In this document: positions 52,454-63,200 of the stretch, piece after piece
Numbering within the stretch: the first letter of the stretch is position 1
How the letters are laid out: every line of letters begins with the position of its first letter
NCBI GenBank assembly: GCA_002633025.1
Contig: NMRB01002102.1
Location: forward strand, 48,993-112,992
Length of the DNA: 64,000 nucleotides
Direction: 5' to 3'
From: Notospermus geniculatus
Lineage: Eukaryota > Nemertea > Pilidiophora > Heteronemertea > Lineidae
Made by a program: the position numbers and the translations under genes
The notes under the pieces: generated by a model
Database searches by the model: none
Told to the model about the DNA's origin: nothing
The model's input: only the letters and a program-made list of their open reading frames with translations

Positions 52454-55400
52454 GACTATCGTTGACACGGAGAAATCCACGTTGCCAGTTAGATTAGTTA
52501 ACTTGGGTGATGAACCACAGGTGGTCTATAAAAACAGCACATTAGGTATGATATACCCGGTTTCCGACTGCACCATGGTGATTGAGAACGAGAGTGAAGA
52601 TAGAAGGGATGACGAACTTGTCGTTCAAAACTCTGTGGAGGAACATGAGAGGGTAGACTTGATCGCGGTCAATACTAATGAGGTGGAAATGCCGGAACAT
52701 TTGGTTGCGATGTTCGAACATTGTAAGGAAAATCTAAGTGAAAGTGAGACTGAAAAGGTAGCGCAGTTTCTACTGCGGTATCAGAACGTTTTCTCTACTC
52801 ATAGCTTTGATTTGGGGTTAGCGAAGGGTGTCGAACATAGCATAGACACTGGTGACTGTCCTCCCTTAAGACAGGCACCGAGACGGTTACCCATCGTATT
52901 ACAAGAGAAAGCAGACGAAGAAATCAAGAAACTGTTGGATGCTGGGATGATCGAGCCCAGTACCAGTAGTTGGAGTTCGCCTATAACTATTGCCCAGAAG
53001 AAGGACGGTTCTATTAGGATGTGTTGTGACTATCGAAGGTTAAACTCAGTGTGTAAGTTACCGGAGGCACAACCTCTGCCGAACATTTCCGAGGCCATAG
53101 ACAGTTTAGCGGGGGCTAAGTGGTTCTCTACGATTGACTGCAGTCGGTCTTATTGGCAGGTTGGTCTGGCTGATGATGGTTCAAGGGAAAAGTCAGCTTT
53201 TTGCGTTCGAAGCAAACATGGCTCTTTATTCAACTGGCTTCGTGTCCCCTTTGGCTTAAACTCTGCTCCTAGTACTTTTCAACGGCTGATGGAACATATC
53301 CTGTCGGGACTCAACTGGGTAACTGCCATTTGTTATTTAGACGATATCATTGTGATGGGAAAATCGGTAGATGACATGTTGGGAAACCTGGGTAGGGTGT
53401 TCGATCGTTTAGAGTCGAGCGGACTGAAATTGAAGCCCAGCAAATGTTTCTTATTTCAAAGGTCAGTGGCCTATTTAGGACACGTGGTGTCGGACGAAGG
53501 GGTGTCCACAGACCCGACGAAAATTGAGGCAGTTAAGGACTGGCCAATCCCACGGGACGTAACTGAACTGAGGTCATTTTTAGGCCTAACTTCGTACTAC
53601 AGACGATATATTCGCAACTATGCCGGCATTGCAACCTGTTTACATAGGTTAACGGAAAAGGGCCGAAACTTCGTTTTCACTGAAGAGTGCATGACCGCAT
53701 TTAATACATTGAAGCAGAAACTGTGTTCCGCTCCAATCCTTGCATACCCCACCCGGACGGGAAAATTTATATTGGACACTGATGCCAGTGGTTTCTCAAT
53801 CGGTGCAGTCCTGTCCCAAATTCAGGATGGTGAAGAAAAGGTTATCGCTTATGCAAGTAAGAGTTTGACGAAGTCAGAAAGAAACTATTGTGTTACACGA
53901 AGGGAATTGTTGGCCATGGTGACATTTGTGAAACAGTTTAGACACTTCCTGTTGGGAAGGAAATTTCTGGCAAGGACGGACCATAGTTCACTAAGATGGT
54001 TAACCAACTTTAAGGAACCTGAAGGACAATTGGCCAGATGGTTAGAAACGTTAGGAATGTACACGTTCGACATCGAGCATCGACCAGGACGTAACCACGG
54101 GAACAGTGACGCCATGAGCAGGAAACCCTGTAAGCAATGCAAACAGGACCACGTGGTTAACGAAATGGTTAACATGGTTGACGTGGGTAACGTTAGCGAA
54201 GACGTCTCCACGCAGACGGAGGACCACGTGTCGTCGGAAGCGCAGACTCACACTAATGTTTCCTCCGGTACGCAGACTGAGCCAATTGAACCTGTGGTCA
54301 AATTGATTCCCAAGTCATGGTTTCACAACCAGAAGGCCCGTCGGAGGAAGGCGAAGAAAAAGAAACCGGCTGAACCAGTGAGGGTGATATTGGACAATGC
54401 TGAACATTGGTCTGCTCAGGCCTTGGCTGAAGCCCAGTCACTTGACACTGACATTGATTGGATTGTGACCGCACTGAAAGACGGATCAGACCGGCCCGAA
54501 TGGAAGACCATCTCCGAGAAAGGAAGAGCTGCGAAACATTACTGGGGTTTGTGGAATCGGCTAGTACTGAAGGAAGGGGTACTGTATCGGAAGTGGGAAA
54601 GTGATGACGGTAAGGTGACCTCATTGCAATTGATTCTACCGAAGCCCTATAGATCAGAGGTGTTTAATGCTCTTCATGCTGAGAAGACGTCGGGACACTT
54701 TGGTTATGCGAAGACGAGAGACAAGGTTGTGAAACGATACCATTGGTACGGGCTGTCAAGTGACATTAAAAGATGGTGCAGGATGTGCGACCTCAGTGCT
54801 TCTCGTAAGTCCCCACCAAAGAATAGGAAAGCACAGCTACAGTTATTTCCGGCTGGTTACCCCTTTGAGAGGATTGCAGTGGACATCCTCGGACCCCTTC
54901 CTGTGTCCTCCAGTGGCAACAAGTATATCCTAGTCGTTGGTGATTATTTTACACGCTGGATGGAAGGTTACCCTTTGAGAAACATGGAAGCCAAAACGGT
55001 GGCTAAGAAGATTGTTGAGAACTGGGTCCTACGGTACGGTTCCTGTCGTGAACTCCTCACTGATCGTGGCACGAACTTCGAGTCCGATCTCATGCACGAA
55101 ATATGTGAGATGTTACAAATCTCAAAAATTCGCACCACGGCATATCGACCCCAGACGGATGGGATGATCGAACGTCAAAACAGGACACTCCTTGATAGAT
55201 TGGCGATGATGGTGGACAAAAACCAGAAGGACTGGGACAGGCAACTCCCGTATGCAATGTCGGCATATCGCGCCTCTGTAAATGAGACAACGGGAGAAAC
55301 ACCAAACATGATGCTTTTCGGCCATGAAGTTCTCTTACCTCTGGATATCGTCACGGGACGACCCTCAGAAATGGTTCTGAGCACACCTTCCGAATATGTG

Positions 55401-55877
55401 GAAGAGACCAGAGAACGTATGGAAGCAGCCCACGAACGTGCACGCCAACATCAACAAGTGGAACAAAGACGTCAGAAACGGAATTACGATCGTACATCAC
55501 ATGGCGACCGATACAAACCTGGGGACCCCGTGTGGTATTATAACAAGCGGAAACAGAAAGGAAGATGCTACAAGCTACAGTGTAACTGGGAGGGACCATT
55601 TCAAGTAATTTCTAAGTTGGATGATACAGTGTATCGGATCCAAAGAAACAACAGATCGAAACCAAAGATCGTTCATTTCGATAAACTTAAACCATATGAG
55701 GGGGACGGGTTCGAGCCATTTAACCCTCGAGTTCAGGACGGAGAACAGTTGACATGTGCGCCGGAAATCGGGATCGAAGGCACGCCCAAAGAGGACTCAA
55801 CTTCTAGTAATACGACTCCGGAACCGAAACGTCCGCAACGCGAAATCAAACGTCCACGTAGATACCTGTCTCCATAG
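52434..55877 (+). CDS. Pol of the gypsy element: RT, RNase H, integrase
   Basis: Intact frame; numbering from the first Met (52443, 1144 residues). RT about 155-345, with D232 (FSTIDCSRSYWQV) and YLDD at 298-301. RNase H about 440-560: D445/D447 (DTDASG), E488, D513, D556. Integrase: zinc motif H745, H752, C779, C782; catalytic D814, D874 and E910 with 35 residues between the last two; GPF block at 1051; basic tail. A QT-rich linker lies at 590-612. The frame is open from 52434 and overlaps the protease end by 20 bases in the +1 sense, so expression needs a second shift, or the junction carries an indel. All catalytic residues are present. Confidence 0.93.
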   Translation, partial: DRRVVGRTIVDTEKSTLPVRLVNLGDEPQVVYKNSTLGMIYPVSDCTMVIENESEDRRDDELVVQNSVEEHERVDLIAVNTNEVEMPEHLVAMFEHCKENLSESETEKVAQFLLRYQNVFSTHSFDLGLAKGVEHSIDTGDCPPLRQAPRRLPIVLQEKADEEIKKLLDAGMIEPSTSSWSSPITIAQKKDGSIRMCCDYRRLNSVCKLPEAQPLPNISEAIDSLAGAKWFSTIDCSRSYWQVGLADDGSREKSAFCVRSKHGSLFNWLRVPFGLNSAPSTFQRLMEHILSGLNWVTAICYLDDIIVMGKSVDDMLGNLGRVFDRLESSGLKLKPSKCFLFQRSVAYLGHVVSDEGVSTDPTKIEAVKDWPIPRDVTELRSFLGLTSYYRRYIRNYAGIATCLHRLTEKGRNFVFTEECMTAFNTLKQKLCSAPILAYPTRTGKFILDTDASGFSIGAVLSQIQDGEEKVIAYASKSLTKSERNYCVTRRELLAMVTFVKQFRHFLLGRKFLARTDHSSLRWLTNFKEPEGQLARWLETLGMYTFDIEHRPGRNHGNSDAMSRKPCKQCKQDHVVNEMVNMVDVGNVSEDVSTQTEDHVSSEAQTHTNVSSGTQTEPIEPVVKLIPKSWFHNQKARRRKAKKKKPAEPVRVILDNAEHWSAQALAEAQSLDTDIDWIVTALKDGSDRPEWKTISEKGRAAKHYWGLWNRLVLKEGVLYRKWESDDGKVTSLQLILPKPYRSEVFNALHAEKTSGHFGYAKTRDKVVKRYHWYGLSSDIKRWCRMCDLSASRKSPPKNRKAQLQLFPAGYPFERIAVDILGPLPVSSSGNKYILVVGDYFTRWMEGYPLRNMEAKTVAKKIVENWVLRYGSCRELLTDRGTNFESDLMHEICEMLQISKIRTTAYRPQTDGMIERQNRTLLDRLAMMVDKNQKDWDRQLPYAMSAYRASVNETTGETPNMMLFGHEVLLPLDIVTGRPSEMVLSTPSEYVEETRERMEAAHERARQHQQVEQRRQKRNYDRTSHGDRYKPGDPVWYYNKRKQKGRCYKLQCNWEGPFQVISKLDDTVYRIQRNNRSKPKIVHFDKLKPYEGDGFEPFNPRVQDGEQLTCAPEIGIEGTPKEDSTSSNTTPEPKRPQREIKRPRRYLSP

Positions 55878-55982
55878 CTAGCTAAACTAGAGTACTGTAA
55901 CTGTATGGCAGGACCATGTTCGTGGAACATTGTGTGACTGTGACATTTTATATTTGTGATTGTCTACTTCAAGTGACTCTCT

Positions 55983-56002
55983 TCATGTCTCTTCCTTCCA
56001 GA
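55983..56002 (+). promoter_or_regulatory. Candidate splice acceptor before ORF3
   Basis: TCATGTCTCTTCCTTCCAG ends at 56001, one base before ATG 56003. The pyrimidine tract and AG are strong, and the place is that of env acceptors in retroviruses. Donor candidate: GTAAGT at 50451. Confidence 0.55.
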
Positions 56003-56752
56003 ATGCCTCCGGAGCCGTATAACCTAAATAGGCCCGACCCATACCTGTGTCGACAGTGCGGAAAACGTTTTTGTCAACGATCAGGACTAAGTCGTCACCA
56101 TAAATCCGCTTGCCCTGCCAGGAAGATGGAGTCGGCACCTCTGATCAAATGTGACGTCAGTGATAAGACTTTCAAAAGAAGAGATGCTATGCAACAACAT
56201 AGGGACAGGGTCCATAAGGTATCGACTCCACAACCCGTGTACGAGCCGATGAGTCCTGCTCCCCCCATGCCGACGGTTTCCACCACGGAAGTGGAAAGTA
56301 ATGTAAAGGTACCTCCTGTATCAATGGAGTCGTCGCCCCCAAGAAGCAACCACGGCAGTGTGGCGACGGACTGCCAGGACGAAGGAAAGCCGGGTACCGC
56401 GACTTTGAAGCCTATGTATGTGGGACTTGCACCAATTGTTAGCTGGCAGGAGGCCGCCCTCCAAAGGGAAAAAGAACTGAAGGATAAGGTCACGTCCCAC
56501 GTCCATTCTAAAAAGACTACGCTGATGCCGAATGGAAAAAAGACCATCGAGACAGATCCATTACAGTGTACGCAGACGGCAGACGGGTTAGCGAAGAGAC
56601 GATCACCACATGCGAGAGTACCAAGGAGTTTTGTCGGTTCTGCGGTGAGGACTAACACGGTTCGTCACATAATTATCGAGTGCAAAGACACTTTTTTAAT
56701 ATCCCTTACCTCAGTGCATGGACACTATACTCATTCATTATTGCATTTCTAA
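56003..56752 (+). CDS. ORF3 of the gypsy element, zinc-finger protein
   Basis: The frame is open from 55916, but ATG 56003 directly follows the acceptor and is preferred (249 codons). Numbered from 55916: finger 1 has C45, C48, H61 and C66 (YLCRQCGKRFCQRSGLSRHH); finger 2 has C79, H95 and H100 but Ser82 in place of the second Cys. A Pro/Ser/Thr linker (PMSPAPPMPTVSTTEVES) and a charged helix (WQEAALQREKELKDK) follow. The last 25 codons run into the repeat that begins at 56703. No signal peptide or membrane segment is convincing, so it is not an envelope protein. Role unknown; nucleic-acid binding is likely. Confidence 0.75.
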   Translation: MPPEPYNLNRPDPYLCRQCGKRFCQRSGLSRHHKSACPARKMESAPLIKCDVSDKTFKRRDAMQQHRDRVHKVSTPQPVYEPMSPAPPMPTVSTTEVESNVKVPPVSMESSPPRSNHGSVATDCQDEGKPGTATLKPMYVGLAPIVSWQEAALQREKELKDKVTSHVHSKKTTLMPNGKKTIETDPLQCTQTADGLAKRRSPHARVPRSFVGSAVRTNTVRHIIIECKDTFLISLTSVHGHYTHSLLHF

Positions 56753-58129
56753 TCATTTAGTGCTTGGACACTACTTCGTTGGATTCTATAGTGCAAAGAC
56801 ACTTTTTAATATTCTCTTACCTCAGTGCATGGACACTCTTTTCATTCATGTATTGCATTTCTCATCATCTAGTGCTTGGACACTGTTTCGTTGGATTCTA
56901 TAGTGCGTGGAAACTTTTTGATATTCGATACCTCTTCTACATGTCGTGCATAGACCCCATGGTTGTTTTGACTTTGAATGCATGGTCGCTGTTCCGTCGG
57001 CCAGAGGATGTGTGAGTGCCCTGCTCAGGATGAGAGGCAGTTCTGGTTTACACTGACGTTACTTGGTTCATGTTGACATCTTTATTAACCAACCATGGTA
57101 TAGCTTGGACTTTTCACGGTACGGTATAGTACTGTGATCGCATGTATATATGTTGTGTTGACAAGTTGGAGTTAGGGTTAACTTGGTTAACAGGTGGTAC
57201 ACTTGCAATACATCTCTGGTACGGTGACTGAGAATATGGTGGTGCCAACATGGTTCACTTGGTAATTTTTTGCGAGGGCGCAAAAGTCTTGGGAGGGGTG
57301 GTGTAGTGAAAATAGATGGTTCCTTTCTCATTTCTCCCCTTTTGGGTTTTCCCCTGATCACCATGCACTCAGTTAACCTTTTCATGCCTTATGGCTTTTG
57401 ATGGCTGTTTCTCATTGGGCCCCTACTTTTGAATATACATGACCTCTGTCAATCTTACCACTTGAAGCAACTCCTTCAAGCCTTACCATTCTTACCATTC
57501 GTTGTGACAACTTATAGCCTACATTTATCACTTACCTCAGTGCATGGACACTCTATTAATTCATATATTGCATTTCTAATCATTTAGTGCTTGGACACTA
57601 CTTCGTTGGATTCTATAGTGCAAAGACACTTTTTGATATTCTCTTACCTCAGTGCATGGACACTCTTTTCATTCATGTATTGCATTTCTCATCATCTAGT
57701 GCTTGGACACTGTTTCGTTGGATTCTATAGTGCGTGGACACTTTTTGATATTCGATACCTCTTCTACATGTCGTGCATGGACCCCATGGCTGTTTTGACT
57801 TTGAATGCATGGTCGCTGTTCCGTCGGCCAGAGCATGTGTGAGTGCCCTGCTCAGGATGAGAGGCAGTTCTGGTTTACACTGACGTTACTTGGTTCATGT
57901 TGACATCTTTATTAACCAACAATGGTATAGCTTGGACTTTTCACGGTACGGTATAGTACTGTGATCGCATGTATATATGTTGTGTTGACAAGTTGGAGTT
58001 AGGGTTAACGTGGTTAACAGGTGGTACACTTGCAATACATCTCTGGTACGGTGACTGAGAATATGGTGGTGCCAACATGGTTCACTTGGTAATTTTTTGC
58101 GAGGGCGCAAAAGTCTTGGGAGGGGGTGG
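56703..58129 (+). repeat. Tandem duplication spanning the 3' UTR and LTR start
   Basis: 56703-57301 (3' region and GGGAGGGGTGG polypurine tract) plus 57302-57529 (first 228 bases of the LTR) is repeated as 57530-58129 followed by the LTR at 58130. Unit about 827 bp, nearly identical. Within each unit a roughly 110-bp subunit (AGTGCATGGACACT, AGTGCTTGGACACT, AGTGCAAAGACACT) is itself doubled. Confidence 0.85.
57290..57301 (+). other. Polypurine tract next to the partial LTR
   Basis: GGGAGGGGTGG directly precedes TGTAGTG; the same tract (with one more G) precedes the LTR at 58130. Confidence 0.6.
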
Positions 58130-59086
58130 TGTAGTGAAAATAGATGTCTCCTTTCTCATTTCTCCCCTTTTGGGTTTTCCCCTGATCACCATGCACTCAG
58201 TTAACCTTTTCATGCCTTATGGCTTTTGATGGCTGTTTCTCATTGGGCCCCTACTTTTGAATATTCATGGCCTCTGTCAATCTTACCACTTGAAGCAACT
58301 CCTTCAAGCCTTACCATTCGTTGTGACAACTTATAGCCTACATTTATCTCTTGAATACATTTTACTCTCCATAATTAATATCTGCTTTTGACATTCTTTG
58401 GCTATCGAGAAGTCAAGACGTCTTCCTGATGTAAGTACCATACCCATCTATAAGAATCTTGGATGCTAAAGTTAAGTGGAAAGTGGCCGAGGCTAAGCCT
58501 TTCCTTTCACGTGGCCATCTGTCATCCGGACCCGGTTGTCCAATGTCGGTCCCCTGTACTTGGAGTACACACTGATACACTACAGCATACAGTATTGATT
58601 TTATCGTTCGGCCGGTGGCCGTTAGTTGCCTCAGAAATATGGAATTTAGACACCTTTTATGCCAATTTGGGTGTTACCTCAAGGTTGTGAGAGATAGTTG
58701 GTTGCTCTCTCTCTTATATAGTTAGGTTATCAATTGATATTCTCCTCCGTGGTAGTCGTATTGGTAGAGTTTATTCAGGCAAAAGTTGAGTAGGCCGCCA
58801 CGGGTCGCCATATTGGTAGTGTTGCAAATTAGGCCCAAGTTCAGAGGTAAATAATTAATTATGTATTTTCTCTAGTGTTCCTTGTAAAAGTTATGTGATA
58901 GGCCTGATCTTAAAGTTTTTATACGTGAAGTTTCTACCTTTTTGTAATTATATGTCATTGAGAAATTGGCCAAAGAATTTGATATGTAAATAGCCTGTTC
59001 AACTTGTACCGGCCCTCCGGGATCGCGCACTCCTGCCTTGGCGCGGGAGCTGTTGTCATTTGCATATGAGGGCGGGGCTTGGAGTG
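58130..59086 (+). repeat. 3' LTR of the gypsy element, cut by N
   Basis: Follows the 5' LTR base for base with very few changes up to GGCTTGGAGTG, where a single N (59087) ends it. The last 390 bases expected, with TATA box and poly(A) signal, are missing here. Confidence 0.9.
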
Positions 59087-59087
59087 N

Positions 59088-60208
59088 GTACTTGGAGTAC
59101 ACACTGATACACTACAGCATACAGTATTGATTTTATCGTTCGGCCGGTGGCCGTTAATAGTTGCCTCAGAAAATATGGAATTTAGACACCTTTATGCCAA
59201 TTTGGGTGTTACCTCAAGGTTGTGAGAGATAGTTGGTTGCTCTCTCTCTTATATAGTTAGGTTATCAATTGATATTCTCCTCCGTGGTAGTCGTATTGGT
59301 AGAGTTTATTCAGGCAAAAGTTGAGTAGGCCGCACGGGTCGCCATATTGGTAGTGTTGCAAATTAGGCCCAAGTTCAGAGGTAAATAATTAATTATGTAT
59401 TTTCTCTAGTGTTCCTTGTAAAAGTTATGTGATAGGCCGGATCTTAAAGTTTTTATACGCGAAGTTTCTACCTTTTTGTAATTATATTTCATTGAGAAAT
59501 TGGCCAGAGAATTTGATATGTAAATAGCCTGTTCAACTTGTACCGGCCCTCCGGGATCGCGCACTCCTGCTTTGGCGCGGGAGCTGTTGTCATTTGCATG
59601 GGGGCGGGGCTTGGAGTGTCGCCCAATGGTGTGTCATGGCGCGGCGGGAAATTTGATTGAGGTGACGTCGCGTCAGAGTATAAATTGCGTACTGGACACG
59701 TGGTCTGGGAGAGACTTAGGGAAAAAGGATTGGACGCATCCTTCTCGGCGGTTCGGAGAACCGAGGTTAAACGTGGTTAACGTGGTTAACCCCAGGCTAC
59801 TGGAAGTAGGCCCTGTACGTTGTCAGGTGGAGGACCTGCCTGGAGGCAACATCGGGAACATTAGATTTCATTACACCGGCATAAAATGCGTGCTGGCACG
59901 TAGTCTATCACTAGAAGTTGGGCTAAAAATTCCAGGAAAAGTTTGAGCTCAGCTCAGGGCACACGTTTAACAGGTTAACCGGCGTGGCCTTTGAGATCTG
60001 TATAATACTTCCATGGAGATACTGTGAGTATCGAGGTCATGGGTCTGGGACCTAGCTGGAACGGTTGATTTCTTGCGTATGTAAATGTGTATCTGTACAT
60101 TGAATATTATATTGAAGTGTTGAATAAATGAAATATTACTGGTTTCGATGAACCCTAGGGTGTGGAGGTGTTATTCAATCTGTCTGGAATAGGATTATAG
60201 GCCGTACA
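59088..60208 (+). repeat. Divergent LTR copy, 5' part missing
   Basis: Starts inside the LTR (GTACTTGGAGTACACACTG, equal to 58557) and follows it with growing divergence. It shares TGACGTCG and TATAAATTGCG (about 59683-59695), then has about 250 extra bases (59850-60100), a poly(A) signal AATAAA at 60123, and ends near GCCGTACA. It is a different LTR subtype, not the end of the 58130 LTR. Confidence 0.75.
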
Positions 60209-60290
60209 TTTTCCTGAACTGATTCCCCTATCTCCGCCATACGGACCCCTTTCTTGACGGAAACCGCCTCACATCACTACATACGAGGAA
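60209..60290 (+). other. Remnant leader of a second gypsy copy
   Basis: CTGAACTGATTCCCCTATC and ACGGACCC resemble the leader after the 5' LTR at about 49796-49845. Homology then ends. Confidence 0.4.
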
Positions 60291-63200
60291 GGAACGGTAG
60301 GCCTACCCTCACAAAGGAGAAAAGGAATATTTTCGTAATACACTACCGGTATTTTCATGAAAATCCGATCAATAGTCTATGAGTAATTAACTCTCAAACT
60401 TGACAGCGGACAACGTGGGTAAGAACTGTCATTCTGTCAATGAGTCATTTCGCGGAATTGAATTTCTCGCGGGGAATTCCCGCCGATGTATCACTTGGCC
60501 CCTCTTGTGTACTTTTTATTCACCTTTTACTCACCTGAGATGTAATTCTGACAGTTTTCTGCGGTAGTACACCCCTCGAGCTCAAAATATTTCAAATTCA
60601 GATCTGAATTTCTGTATTTTTGCTCGAAGTCTGTCTGGCATGCAAACTTGAACGAAAAATCGAGACTCTCACTGTGAGCACTGGTGCCGTGCACCAGCTC
60701 AGGTGTGAAGGGAAAGAATGTCCTAGGAAAAACTGTCCTGGGAGCAAATGATCCTATTGTTACAATCTAATCTCTGGTGATTGGTTTCTATACCCATGCA
60801 CCTTAATCCGTCATTCAACAATAGAAGTGGACACTTTTACTGGGGGGCACATTTTACTGCTACAACGGCGTAGGATCTATGTTAGGTAGAAGTATGCAAG
60901 ACACAAATTTATTTATTTGCTGGAATTAGATGAAACAAATGTCACCTGTAACTTATATTTATTCCTCAGATGATTCTGGAAGAGAATTTTGAAGTGTTTT
61001 TGGGAGTAGGCCTATTAAAGTATGATTTTCAAAGTTCATGACGTAAGATATTTCTAACCGGCATCCAGTTCCACCGTGCAGCATGTTAGGAACTGGTGTC
61101 GGGGTCCGCCATTACCGGACGTGTGGCTGGATTCCCTACCACGATATATCTGGCGCATGCGCACTTATCTACTAGCAGCCGAATTTTTCCGGGGAGTTTT
61201 TAAACCTCTGGGCACTTAACCTCTGACCTTTGGTCACTTAACCTCTGAAGATAATTGATGACTAGTCTATCTTCGCTTTATGATGTACCACCCGCCTCGG
61301 ATTTTTGAGAGCATTTAATAATTATTACACTAAATTTTATTCTTGACTTTGTCTTTGCCCATCGTGCATACTTCTGAGGCACAAGGGCAGGTTTTTTTCA
61401 CTCAACGATTAGGCCCTACATGTATAATAGAATATCGCGTCTAGCAGCTCGGGTGTGAATCTCAGTGCGGCAATAACGTTCTTCGACCGGGTCAGTCGAC
61501 TTTACAAACACCCCTACCGCATTGAGATTTGCCGCCAGTGTGAAGCCAGAAAGAACAGAGTCTGTTGACATAATCAGCAGTTCAGTTGATAGCGCACATA
61601 ATGTGCCCCGCGCTTTGCGCCTATTAACGCCCATAATAGACGCTATGCTCATAATCCCCCCAATGCGCGTTAAATGACAAAAGGCGTATGCGCCACAATT
61701 CAATTCTTATGCTCATTGCTTGTTTTGAACTGCGCTTCTTGTGCCCCTATTATTATGGTGACAAAAGGCTATGTGCTCATTCATTCAACACTTGTGCGGT
61801 TGTGAATTGGACGACAGGGTCGGACGCATAGCGCACTGTCCTTGCACTAGCTGAGGACGGATGTGTGGTTGTTGACAGGAATGCCAGAGAGATGAATGAC
61901 GGGAGAGAAGAATTCCGTGCCCCCCCCCCCGCCAATACCCCCCCCCCCCCGCCAATACACATCTTTTTCCATAGGAATGTGAATCCTCTCACACACCGGC
62001 CCTTGCCTTGCCGATGGCAGTTGTGACCTTTAATTTACATCAACCTCTGTAGGCCTATATGCTGACAATTATGTGGCCCGTCATTCATTTAATAGCCTGA
62101 AAGGCAACATTTTCACATATATTTTGCTCTCGCCGATGCATTGATAAGATCCTGGCGAAAAGATCCCAATAAGAAAGATTCTCATTGACGATGTATTTCA
62201 AGATGTGATTCGCACACTTTCCTGACTTGTGGCACAAACAATTCCACACACTATCAGCTTTGCCGACAAATCAGCCCACTCAACCACACACTCACTGGAC
62301 GACTCCAACTCAGTGAGCGAACCTATGTATGAGCGAAGTACATGTATGTTGCGCGATATACTCGATGACTGATTGTGCCAGCATTAATAGCCAATTGATC
62401 ACAGTGACCAGCGACAGCGACGCCTACTTACTGTTCGCAGGTAATGTGCTGGTAATTTCTAATCTGGTTTCATGGGCGTCCGGCGGTGGCGCTGGCTCTC
62501 GGAGCACGAATAGTCAGTCCCACAGTCGGAGCCCAGGGAACCAGGTTAGTAAATTTTCAGCCAATGAAACATCAGCGGTGTACTGTTAATCATTCATTCA
62601 GTCCACCCCTTATTGTAATATGAATGGTGTAGAAAGCATGCGCTTGGGAGAGCAGTGCTCCGTGAAAAAAACCTAAAATAATAAATTTAGCACATGATTT
62701 GTGTGTGTGTGTGTGTAGTTACACCCTTCATAAACACTGCGTCCGGATCACGAAATGCCCAATTGTTACCCAAAAAAGGATCACTTCAGTGTACTTAGTA
62801 CTTGTACATGCAATGACGGTCAGGAGTTGCAGAACAGGGAAGGCGCGAAGCCCTGGAGGGAGGTCTCCCTCTGGAAAAATGTATTGGTAAAACGCGATTT
62901 CCTGGCACATGGGCAGGCCAAATTAAACTTTATTTTTACTGAAAATCAGGGGTCTGAAGAAGAAACCACGACAGAATTGCCAAGGGATATTGTTCAAGGG
63001 TAGGCTATGACGACTGTGAACATGCTGAATTCTTTATGCCTTCGAAAATTTGTTGCTGCTCGGCGGCTGAACGCCCCCTTGGATCCGCCACTCTAGATGT
63101 ATACATCGCTAACATGGCTAAGTTTAGACTGAAAATGTTGAGTATAGCATTCATGAAACTTGCTTATTAATTTGGAAAAATCCCAGGTTTAGATATTCAG

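Noticed and set aside
55916-56752. Envelope protein
   Set aside because: Position is right, but there is no clear signal peptide, transmembrane segment or cleavage site; zinc fingers dominate.
59572-59946. 124-codon ORF in the divergent LTR
   Set aside because: It overlaps LTR promoter and R-region sequence, is not kept in the 48 kb LTR copy, and has no motif.
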